Assembly (NCBI GenBank): GCA_016200135.1
Contig: JACQFI010000052.1
Coordinates: forward strand, 18,584-82,583
DNA: 64,000 nucleotides
DNA from: Planctomycetota bacterium
GTDB taxonomy: Bacteria > Planctomycetota > SZUA-567 > H5-PLA8
Direction of reading: 5' to 3'
Of this stretch, positions 7,601 to 15,200 are shown piece by piece. The position numbers and the translations under genes were made by a program. How positions within the stretch are numbered: position 1 is the first letter of the stretch; each line of letters starts with the position of its first letter. The notes below the pieces were generated by a model, which saw only the letters and a program-made list of their open reading frames with translations, did no database searches and was not told the DNA's origin.

Positions 7601-10539
7601 GGCGCGGATTCCGCGGGCGTGAACCGCGCCGGCGCGGCGCCTACCGACGCGGCGATCTCGGGCGGCAGGGCCTCGAGGTCCACGCGAGTGTGCACTTCGC
7701 CGTCGTACATGTTGATCACCGTGCCGTCGTCGAAGAGCTCGCTGCCGCGGGATTCGAGCGGGCCCGGCTTGGCCGCGCCGCAGGCGATGCGGCAGCGCGA
7801 GAGCAGCACGCCGTTGTCCACGGTCCAGAACGCGACGCGGCCCTCGCCAAGCGGCTCCGGGTCGGTGAACGTGAAGGCCTTCTCGCCGTCGCGGTAGAAG
7901 CTGACCTTGTTGCCTTCCTTTTCGAGGCGCAGGCTGAACCAGCGCTGATGCAACTCGGGCTTGTCGGGCTGGCGGATGCGATCGGAGGGCAGGCGGTACT
8001 TCTCGTCGGTGGCCTCGGCGACCTGCTTGCCGTTGCGGTAGAGGCGCGTCCAGTAGTTGCGCCCGCCGCCGAAGATCACGGTGTAGCCGCTGTCCAGATG
8101 CACGCCGTCACCGCAGAGGGTCAGGTTGTAGTCGCCGGCGCGCTCGTACGGAGGATCGTCGCGCTCCATCATTACGGCGACATGGGCGTCGACCGTGACA
8201 TCGCCCGAGAAGACCTGCTTGTTCCAGATCGCGGCGACCGCGTTGCTGCGCCCGCCGAACCACGACCAGCGCGGGTCGCAGATCCATTTGTTGAGCAACC
8301 CCCAGCGCCCGGACTCGACCTTCCAGTCCGCCGGCGCGCTGTCGAAGGTGTACTCGAAGACGCCGCTGGACGTCGCGCGCACAGTCTTGGGATCGCCGAG
8401 GTTCTTCAGGCCGCGGATGGCGATGCGAGTACCATCGCGGTTAGCCTGGTTCGATTCGCGCGGCCAGGAGATCGCCTTTCCATCCACATCGAGTGAGACT
8501 TCTTTCTGCGTCACGCGAACCGCAATGCGCTGATAAGGCCCGAGGGGAAGTTCTTGCGCGAGTTTGCCCTTCTGGCCTTCATCAAGCAGCGAAACGATGC
8601 GGCCCGTGAACCCGATCCGCACGCCGTCCTTCGGCGGCGTCACTCCCCGGTTGCAGAGCGCGATTTCCAGATCGTCGAACTTCGGCCGGTTCAGCACTAC
8701 GGCCTGCTCGCCGGGGAACGGCGCCGTATGCACGGCCCAGCCGGTCTTCTCGTCGCGGATCCATTCGAGCGCCGGATTGGCCCAGCGTTCCATGTCCTGC
8801 TCGGCGGCGAAGATCTCGTTGATGCGGCGCTCGGGCCGCGCGGTCCCGCCCAGTTCCTTGCGGTCGCTGAAGACGGCCACGTCGTCGAAGAAGACCGGGT
8901 CGCCCTTGGCCGCGTAGAGGCCCACCTGCCCGCGGCGCAGACCTTCCACGTTCTCCTTGAAGACTTCCGTGCCGTCCACCAGCGCGCGGACCTCGCCGCC
9001 GTTCCAGTCGATTGCCATGCGGTAGAACTCGTACGGCCGGTACGCGACCGGCTTCTCCGCCAGCACCTTCTCTACGCCGCCCTCGACACGCACGAGCTGC
9101 AGCCGTTCGCGCGAAGCGGAAGCGCCTTTTGCGGCTGCGGGTTTCTTCTCATCGCCGGCCTCGGCCGGGGGGTCGTCGTCCTGCTGCGGCGCGGCCTCGC
9201 CCGCGGCTCCGCCGCTCCAGGGCGGCGGTCCGATCCAGCGCAGCAGCAGGTAATCGCGAGGCGAGGTCACCGCGACGGCCAGCCCGCAGCTCCCGGAGCC
9301 CAACGCCTTGACGCAGACTTCCGCGGCGTAGTCCGACCAGCCCGGCTCGCCGCCCAGGATCAGCGCGTCGGGGCTCTCCGAGACCGGCTGGATGAGCGCG
9401 CCCGTCATCGGCGTGCCCCAGACAAACTGGTCGCGGGCGATGACAAACTCGCGCAGCGACTTCTCGCCCGGGCGCAGAATCTTGAGATGCAGCGCGCCGC
9501 CACGGCCGCCTTCGTTCGTGTAGAGGTACTGGTTGAGGCGCATGCGGTCGATCTGTTCGACGGCCTCGCCTTCGACCTCGACGATGGTGTCGTCCTCCTG
9601 CAGGCCCGAGCGCGCCGCGGGTGAACCACCGGTGATGCGGACAATGTGAATCGTGCCTTCCATGTCGCCGATCATCACGCCGATGCCGTAGCGTTCGGCG
9701 CGCAGGCGGCCCTGGTAGAGCTTGTCCGCCGCGGGGGCCTGGTTGCCGAAGCTGGCGCGGAGCGAGAACGGGTTCGCGGAGCGCTCCGGGAACGCCATCT
9801 GCGTCAGTTCCCACTTGCCGCGCGCGGGCCGCCAGGTGTAGCCTGCCTTGTCGCGCATAAAGGAGTCGCGGAAGGCCACCTGTCCCAGCGCCATGGCACG
9901 CCGGGCCCCGGCCTTGACGCCTTTATTGGCGACCGACGCGCCGCTCGGGCCGTTTAGCTTGGCCTCGCCTTTCCATTCAAAGAGCCGCGCGCCGTCCAGC
10001 CAGATGCTCAGTTCGCCAGAGCGCCAGAGCGCGCCCAATACGTGCTCGCCTCCGCCTTTGGCGGACTCCGCGAGTTGCTGCGCGACCGTGGCCCGCGCGA
10101 GGGCTTCACACGCGGGTTCCGTCTTGCCGGACTCCGAGGGTGGGACGCGCTCGAGTACGGCCTCCTGATCGGTCACGCGCAGGCGGACGCCGCTGGCCGT
10201 GGCCGGATCAATGGAGACGTACAGGTCCGCGATTGGGCCGTGGCTCAAGAGTGGAGGAAGTTCGAGAGCCTGTTCGAGCCAGAAGTCGCCGCGCTTGGAA
10301 CTTGCGTCGTCGCTGACGCGAAGCTGCCCGAGCCCGCCCACGTTGGTCTCGACCTCGGGCGCCGCCGGCGGCCTTTCCGGCGGGCCGACGGGCAGTTCCT
10401 CGGCGGTTTTGGCTGCTTCTTTTTTCAGACCCGGCACAGGCAGGTCTTTGGCGCGCTGGTTCCAGTACCATTTGGCGGATACGAGGACCACCACCAGGAC
10501 GATCAGGAAGACGGCGGTATAGCGTTTGGGTTCGCTCAC
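4669..10539 (-). CDS. Giant membrane-anchored protein with PDZ and LamG/jelly-roll-like domains
   Basis: This 1956-residue protein begins with a short cytoplasmic stretch and one transmembrane helix (residues ~7-23, VFLIVLVVVLVS core), then a Pro/Glu-rich linker. A PDZ domain lies at ~285-372 (YGIGVMIGDMEG, GSPAARSGLQEDDTIVEVEG). Several beta-rich segments resemble concanavalin/LamG-like (DUF1080-type) folds at roughly 430-560 and 745-925. Later parts contain Ig-like modules starting TPPKLAKIVWPFDADGDG and TPPRVVKTEPAEG, and the C-terminus has the phrase WYVHARACDQAGNWGP, common in secreted multi-domain proteins. It is probably a periplasmic or surface protein that binds glycans or proteins. 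No catalytic site is visible. The gene stands alone, convergent with the GHMP kinase and divergent from the His-rich protein. Confidence 0.8.
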   Translation of the reverse strand: MSEPKRYTAVFLIVLVVVLVSAKWYWNQRAKDLPVPGLKKEAAKTAEELPVGPPERPPAAPEVETNVGGLGQLRVSDDASSKRGDFWLEQALELPPLLSHGPIADLYVSIDPATASGVRLRVTDQEAVLERVPPSESGKTEPACEALARATVAQQLAESAKGGGEHVLGALWRSGELSIWLDGARLFEWKGEAKLNGPSGASVANKGVKAGARRAMALGQVAFRDSFMRDKAGYTWRPARGKWELTQMAFPERSANPFSLRASFGNQAPAADKLYQGRLRAERYGIGVMIGDMEGTIHIVRITGGSPAARSGLQEDDTIVEVEGEAVEQIDRMRLNQYLYTNEGGRGGALHLKILRPGEKSLREFVIARDQFVWGTPMTGALIQPVSESPDALILGGEPGWSDYAAEVCVKALGSGSCGLAVAVTSPRDYLLLRWIGPPPWSGGAAGEAAPQQDDDPPAEAGDEKKPAAAKGASASRERLQLVRVEGGVEKVLAEKPVAYRPYEFYRMAIDWNGGEVRALVDGTEVFKENVEGLRRGQVGLYAAKGDPVFFDDVAVFSDRKELGGTARPERRINEIFAAEQDMERWANPALEWIRDEKTGWAVHTAPFPGEQAVVLNRPKFDDLEIALCNRGVTPPKDGVRIGFTGRIVSLLDEGQKGKLAQELPLGPYQRIAVRVTQKEVSLDVDGKAISWPRESNQANRDGTRIAIRGLKNLGDPKTVRATSSGVFEYTFDSAPADWKVESGRWGLLNKWICDPRWSWFGGRSNAVAAIWNKQVFSGDVTVDAHVAVMMERDDPPYERAGDYNLTLCGDGVHLDSGYTVIFGGGRNYWTRLYRNGKQVAEATDEKYRLPSDRIRQPDKPELHQRWFSLRLEKEGNKVSFYRDGEKAFTFTDPEPLGEGRVAFWTVDNGVLLSRCRIACGAAKPGPLESRGSELFDDGTVINMYDGEVHTRVDLEALPPEIAASVGAAPARFTPAESAPMKIEPRPEMAKGWRVTNATGGGPFALQWKNHRADPAVAGVVRFAMRLEPGASVDFYLKDLKTGELFRWLISGPKEWDEGLPVVGTLPIPVDGKWHSVQVDLGPSWAALWKRRGYDRPPRPNLRPMFGCLDVHAYAVAGLGVNRLGASYAVSDLMFLKPEDVDFTPPKLAKIVWPFDADGDGRRLKLVFDDAGGSGIDPTTLRLTLSGTSVPQELLKFDAASQTAALDLVAWRAGKALEENQTIALTLEKFADRAGNPALPPPASTLVFKVAEAAAAKKPCDPPVLDVLMDADRGVNAQGLRYMRPPGAIGREDVWPAANVFDGMVFESVAAPPWALEKKSVAAASLHDGSHFGFRLRGAQYDLMNWPYLAIEYKIPFEVPVNLHFNDAYNERMARQTLLLTDLGEGEDARGGRFGGWGEMSGGFHEPPAGFVADGTWRRVEVPILKMLASKSPGQASYEISNLDFREGGYRGNRRGMSYYIHKVQAVPAARSRGIAFRWTPRTLAGVSEYATVLDDKPDTVPPEDRKDVHPLETIEGAARRLLAEAGKDVPAAQVGVYFVSDGWKYLHLRVKNTAGVWSEPLHYKFRIDNTPPRVVKTEPAEGAKFAGKTIRIHLAEDHVVLASSLKLSINGQTVTTADQGVSFDGERNILTYDDTRAVRPVRWPNGTQVKVELQSAADNLGNELAEPAVFTFNADREADTKGPEIVKVRYCSPDNGIGESLYRPAQLEISMALNFEDTLGHVRALQDCRLDWTDDPKMAAFGRRSVRFVMQEDDCDAHILLHKNAWYMDLYPVLHFDYKADPGVNVDLQALVLGNWYTIKFLGDGKPGPEGGTSAGAIQTVRPGGVWRHASINLRQCIESAAAQLPVRIISELRLSTHGQAGAKRCASLWLDNLHLTPEAGNGGKIEWEAEEDESGIWGYSVIVDKDPDTEAPKSISTIEPTRAEFGRSGTWYVHARACDQAGNWGPTRHYRIDF

Positions 10540-10709
10540 TGGGGAATCCTTGGCATTTTAGGAACGCACCCGGCCACCGAATAAGACGGCCCCGGCGTCC
10601 CTTCCGTCTAAGAAAATCTAGCGTGCGCGCGCCCGGATGGGAGCGGAAAGTTGATTTTGGCCCTTGGCGGGACGCGCCTTCCTCTTAAATTACGCATTCG
10701 GGCGTTGAT

Positions 10710-10737
10710 TTTTCAGCACGAAATTTTCAGCACGAAA
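10710..10737 (+). repeat. Perfect 14-bp tandem duplication upstream of the His-rich protein gene
   Basis: The sequence TTTTCAGCACGAAA occurs twice, head to tail (10710-10723 and 10724-10737), with no mismatch. The second copy ends where the GGGGAG ribosome site begins, 17 bases before the ATG at 10755. It lies in the 215-base region between two divergent genes, so it could be a duplicated protein-binding site or a recent slippage event. Position and symmetry are seen; the regulatory role is a guess. Confidence 0.6.
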
Positions 10738-10754
10738 GGGGAGCGACCTTACCT

Positions 10755-11036
10755 ATGTCGGCACACGGCCAGGACAGTCACGGGCACGACGCGGGCCATG
10801 GCGGCGATCACGGCCATGGCGGGCACGGCGATGTACACGACGAGCACTGGGGCGACTACAACAACAAGCCGCCCGATCCCAGCACGCTGCCCAAAGTCCC
10901 AGTCGAGGCCCTCGCGGTCTTCGGCCTGGCGCTGGCCGGCATGATGGCCGCCATCACGCTCTACAGCATGAAACTCTCAACTTCGGCCAAACCCGACCAC
11001 GCAGCCCACGAAGAGTCCGGCAAACACGAGAAGTAA
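10755..11036 (+). CDS. Small His-rich single-pass membrane protein, function unknown
   Basis: The 93-residue protein has nine histidines in its first 31 residues (HGQDSHGHDAGHGG pattern), one hydrophobic helix at ~49-71 (EALAVFGLALAGMMAAITLY), and a short charged tail with more histidines. I do not recognise the family. The His/Asp/Gly-rich head suggests binding of a divalent metal such as Zn, Ni, Co or Cu, and the helix anchors it in the inner membrane. A GGGGAG ribosome site lies 11 bases upstream, and a perfect 14-bp tandem repeat sits immediately before that. It is followed after 27 bases by a zinc-dependent deacetylase-family enzyme, which makes a metal-supply role conceivable but unproven. 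It could also be a small accessory subunit of a membrane complex. Confidence 0.7.
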   Translation: MSAHGQDSHGHDAGHGGDHGHGGHGDVHDEHWGDYNNKPPDPSTLPKVPVEALAVFGLALAGMMAAITLYSMKLSTSAKPDHAAHEESGKHEK

Positions 11037-11063
11037 CTCGTGGCGAGCTTAGAGGCTTGCCGC

Positions 11064-12044
11064 ATGCGCATCGTCTGCTCCGAATCCTCCCGCCTGCACC
11101 GCACTCCGCAGGGCCATCCGGAATCCATCGCCCGCTACGCGTCGGTCATGGACGCCCTTGCGAACGCCGGCCTGCTCGCGGGCGGCTCGGCCGTACCCGG
11201 CGGCGATATTGAAGTCGTCCAAGCGCGCGCCGCAACCAAGGAAGAACTCGCAAGCGTACACAAGCCGGAGTACGTCGGGCGCATCGAACGCTTCTGCGTT
11301 GCAGGCGGCGGCGCTCTGGATCCCGATACGCACGCGGTTCCCGAATCCTGGGAGGCGGCGCTAAAAGCCGCAGGCGCCTGCGTTCAGGGCGTGGAATACG
11401 TCCTTGGCCAAGCGGACTCGAAGGTCCGCACGGCCTTCTGCGTCGTACGCCCGCCCGGCCACCATGCCCGCCCCGCCGCGCCGAAGGGCTTCTGTCTCTT
11501 CAACAACGTGGCCGTCGGCGCCGCCGTGGCGATCCAGCGTTTTGGCGCCGAGCGCGTGCTGATCGTAGACTGGGACCTCCACCACGGCAACGGGACGCAG
11601 GAGATCTTCTACGAGGATCCGCGCGTCTTCTATTTCTCGATGCATCGCTGGCCGTTCTGGCCCGGCACGGGCTCCGCAGCGGAGACCGGTCGCGGAGCCG
11701 GCAAGGGCTTTACGCTCAACTTGCCGCTGGCCGCAGGGACGACGCGCGGCGAGATCCGCCGCCGGTTCCGGGAGGCGCTCGAAGAGATCGCCGCGCGCTT
11801 TGCGCCGAGGCTGATTCTGATCTCCGCAGGCTTCGACATGCACCGCGCCGATCCCTTGGGCGGCCTGAGTCTCGAGGCTGAAGACTACAGTGAGATGACC
11901 TATGAACTGGCCGAGTTGTTTCTGAAGATGGGTTGCGCTGGGGTCGTCTCATCTCTTGAAGGCGGATACGATTTGGCAGCCCTTGGATCGTCGGCGGTGG
12001 CGCACGCGAAAGCACTGCTATCCCTAAATGCACCTAGGGCATAA
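11064..12044 (+). CDS. Histone deacetylase-family zinc amidohydrolase (AcuC/HdaH-like)
   Basis: The 326-residue protein matches the arginase-deacetylase fold of class II HDAC-like bacterial enzymes. The catalytic His pair is H133-H134 in RPPGHHA. The zinc ligands are D171 and H173 in DWDLHHGNG and D258 in SAGFDMH, and the catalytic tyrosine is Y302 in LEGGYDL. All key residues are present, so it should hydrolyse acetyl-lysine, acetylpolyamine or similar amides in the cytoplasm. I start at ATG 11064 (MRIVCSESS), with AGAGG 8 bases upstream. A GTG at 11040 would add eight residues that do not fit the fold. It follows the His-rich membrane protein by 27 bases. No acetoin-utilisation genes accompany it, so the substrate is open. 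Confidence 0.9.
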   Translation: MRIVCSESSRLHRTPQGHPESIARYASVMDALANAGLLAGGSAVPGGDIEVVQARAATKEELASVHKPEYVGRIERFCVAGGGALDPDTHAVPESWEAALKAAGACVQGVEYVLGQADSKVRTAFCVVRPPGHHARPAAPKGFCLFNNVAVGAAVAIQRFGAERVLIVDWDLHHGNGTQEIFYEDPRVFYFSMHRWPFWPGTGSAAETGRGAGKGFTLNLPLAAGTTRGEIRRRFREALEEIAARFAPRLILISAGFDMHRADPLGGLSLEAEDYSEMTYELAELFLKMGCAGVVSSLEGGYDLAALGSSAVAHAKALLSLNAPRA

Positions 12045-12178
12045 GTTGAATAAAGTAGGTCGTAGATTAGAGTGCTGCCTGGCCAATGCACATGTGGTGA
12101 ACTCGGTTCGGAGCCTGTCGGCTCATTTGATTTGGACCATCAGCATTTGGATTGAGCCAAGTGAAGCCTTCGAACAGG

Positions 12179-12220
12179 GGACGCGTTCGCGGCGTGATTT
12201 CACGGCCTTGAACGGCGTCC
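12179..12220 (+). promoter_or_regulatory. Hairpin in the leader of the FHA-AsmA gene
   Basis: GGACGCGTTC (12179-12188) pairs with GAACGGCGTCC (12210-12220), giving ten base pairs with one bulged G. Inside the loop, CGTGA (12193-12197) pairs with TCACG (12200-12204). The structure ends 6 bases before the AGGA ribosome site (12227-12230) of the gene starting at 12236. No T-run follows, so it is a better candidate for a translation-influencing leader or a non-canonical terminator of the deacetylase gene than for a classical intrinsic terminator. Confidence 0.4.
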
Positions 12221-12235
12221 CTCATCAGGACGGAC

Positions 12236-15200
12236 ATGTCGCACTTTGTCTTTACAGGCAGCCAGGGACGGTTCCCCATTCCCGACGGCGAGAGCCGCGT
12301 GGGCAGCGATACGTCATGCCCCATCTGCATCCAAGGCGATGGCGTGCATCCGGTCCATGCCTACCTGAAGGCCGATGGCGAGAAGTTGATGATCCGGCCT
12401 TCGTCCGAGAAGTCGCCGGTCCTGGTTGAAAACCAACCCATCAGCGGGCCGCAGGCTATTCTTGATGGCCAGGCGGTCTCCATAGGCCCCGTGCACCTGC
12501 GTCTGGAATCCGACGGCAAGCGTCCGCAACCGCTGCTGAAGAAGCGCTGGTTCCGGACCTTTCTTTATGTTGCGGGCGGCGTGGCCGCGCTGGTCCTGCT
12601 GGCGGTACTCCTGCGCCTGCTCTGGTTCAACGACGGCTGGTTCAAGGCGCGCATCGTCGCGCAGGTGGATGCGGCGCTAAAGCGCGACGACACGGAGATC
12701 GAGTCGGTTCATGTGGGGCTGATGGACGGCGAAATCTCTATCGTCAACCTGCGCGTCCCCAACAAGGAGCCGCTCGAGGCGAAGGACCTGATCCATGTGG
12801 ACGAGATCCGCGGCCGGCTCGACCCCTGGGCGCTGCTCAAGAGCTGGTTCACGGGCGCGCTCGAGCTCCGGGCAAGTTCGCTACAGGTGGTGCGGCCGCG
12901 CCTGTTCATCGAACGCTACGAACGCGATGGGCACGCGGTCAGCAACATCGACGATATCGTGGCGCGCTATCTGGAAGGCCCGCCGCAAGCCTTTCCCATC
13001 GACCTCGGCCTTGCGGCGCTCGAGACGCATATCACGGTGGAAGACGGCCAGGTGCTGCTCGACGACCGGTACACGCGGTTGGGCAAGACCTCCTTCGAGC
13101 GCATCGACGCCGACCTGCGGCAGGACGCCTTGGGCCAGAATCTGAATTTCGAGGCCTCGGCGGGCATGCGCACGCCGGACCGGGAGTGCGGAGAGATTGG
13201 CCTCAAAAAGGTGCAGTTCCTGCTGATCGACAAGGAAGGCAAGATCGTTCCCAAGGAGATCGGCGACGGCTCGGCCACGCTCAAGCTGAACAAATTCGAT
13301 CTGGCGCGGCTCTTCAGCCACCTGGACTGGTCGTTCCCCGTGAACCGCGGCGAGCAGCGCGTGGTGGTGGGAAAGCCCGTCACCGGCGAGTTCAAGGTGA
13401 GCTTCCAGGACGTGAAGAATTTTCTGCTCACCGGCTCGGCCGAGAGCGAAAGCCTGGTCTCGGTGCTGGAGAAAGATCAAGCTCCGGTCGGCAACATCCC
13501 CACACGCCTCGACGTGGATCTCAATTACAACCTCGACAAGGGTCCGATGGAGATCTCGCTGGTTCTGCGCAGCGCGACGACGCTCGCTGCCGTGCGCGAC
13601 CCCGGACAGCCGCAGATTCTAGTCCTGCGCGCCGACGGCAAGCGCGACCCGGCGGGCGACTACCGCTACGACGTGAAGCTCAAGGCCATCCTGCAGGATC
13701 TCTTCGCCACCGATGTCGGCGACCGGCTCAAGCTCAAAGGCCGGCTGCGAGGCGTGCTGGAAGGCGACGCCGCCATCACGTACGCGAAAGGCGAGATGAA
13801 GATCGACGGCAGCCTGGCGCAGAAGGGCGAGGCGTTCGTCCCCCACCCCACCGATCCCCAGGGCAAGGGCGAGTGGATCCCGACCAACGTAAAGGCCGAA
13901 TGCAACGCCACGGCGCTGCCGAACGACCATGGCGAGATCAGCCATTTAGAAGCGCGGTTCAAGGCCAAAGCGGACTCGAAGTCCTTCGAGGCCGAGAGCC
14001 TGACCCCCGCGCGCATCGAGTCCCTGGACAATCTCGAAAAGCTGAAGGTCAACACGCAGTTCAAGCTGAATCTCCTGGGACGTGAGTTCTGGCAGGAATT
14101 CGGCACGTACATGAAACTGTTGGGATTCTCGGAACCGGTCGAAGAACGCCTGGACCTTAAGGTCACGGTGTACTCAGGCCCGGACGAAGATCCCAAGGCG
14201 CAACAGCAACAGAAGATTCGCGTTGGGCTGCGCGGCAAGGCGCAGGCGCAATGGAACCCGGAACTCCCGCCGGTGGAACTGCTCGCGCATCTCGAGTACT
14301 TTCCCGACCTGGTGCTGCCCAAGTCCGTCGCGCCGCCTCCCTTCCTCAAGCTGACACTTCAGACCGGCGACGAACAGACGCCGCCGTTCGTGCGGCTCGA
14401 AGGCGCCGAACTCACCCGCGTCGGCAGCCACGAGACCCTCACGGTGCCCATGCTCAAGATCGAGTCGGACCTCGAGGCCCTGCGCGAACGCTTCGATCCG
14501 TACTTCAAACGCATCGCGAAGTTCCTGGGCACCAACGTGTACGACGCCTATCGGATCACGGGCTCGCCGCACGCGCAGTGCAAACTGAGCCTGGCCTGGG
14601 ACGCGGAGCCGACCCCCGAAGGCACGCGCGCCATCGAATCGGCGTTCGATCTTTCCGTGGAAGGCGAGAACCTCGCCATAGCCGGCCCCGTGCCCGCGCA
14701 ATTGACGGCCAAGGAAGGCGAACCCGTCCGGCGCTGGGAATGGTCCGAACTCAAACCGGTCTTTTCGGTGAAGGGCGGCTACCGCAAGCGGCCCGCGGCA
14801 TCGAAAGAAGAGCCCGACTTCCACCGGCTCGACCTCGACGAACTCGACATGAAGGGCAGCCTCGGCGCGTTCAAACTGCGCGCCAAGAACGTGGACCTCT
14901 GGCTACTGGAGAAACTCGCCGACAAGAAAGCGCGCCTGCCCGGAAAAGTTCTTCCGGACGCGGTCTCGGATTTCAGCTTCGCGGGCACGGTGGAGTCCGC
15001 GGCGTTCGAACTTTTGCGCAGGCTGGAATTCCTGCCCGCCGAACCCGCCATCGCGGGCGAACTCAAGCTGCAGGCGGATTACAAGCGCGACACCGGGCGG
15101 CTGACGCTGAAGGAACTGGTCTTCCGCAACGACGAGAAGGACGGGTTCTGGCTGAAGGACCTCGACGCCCTGGCCGCGCTGCAAGGCGTCCGGGATGTCT

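Noticed and set aside
11040..11063. GTG 11040 as start of the deacetylase
   Set aside because: It would add eight residues before the first conserved strand. ATG 11064 has AGAGG 8 bases upstream.
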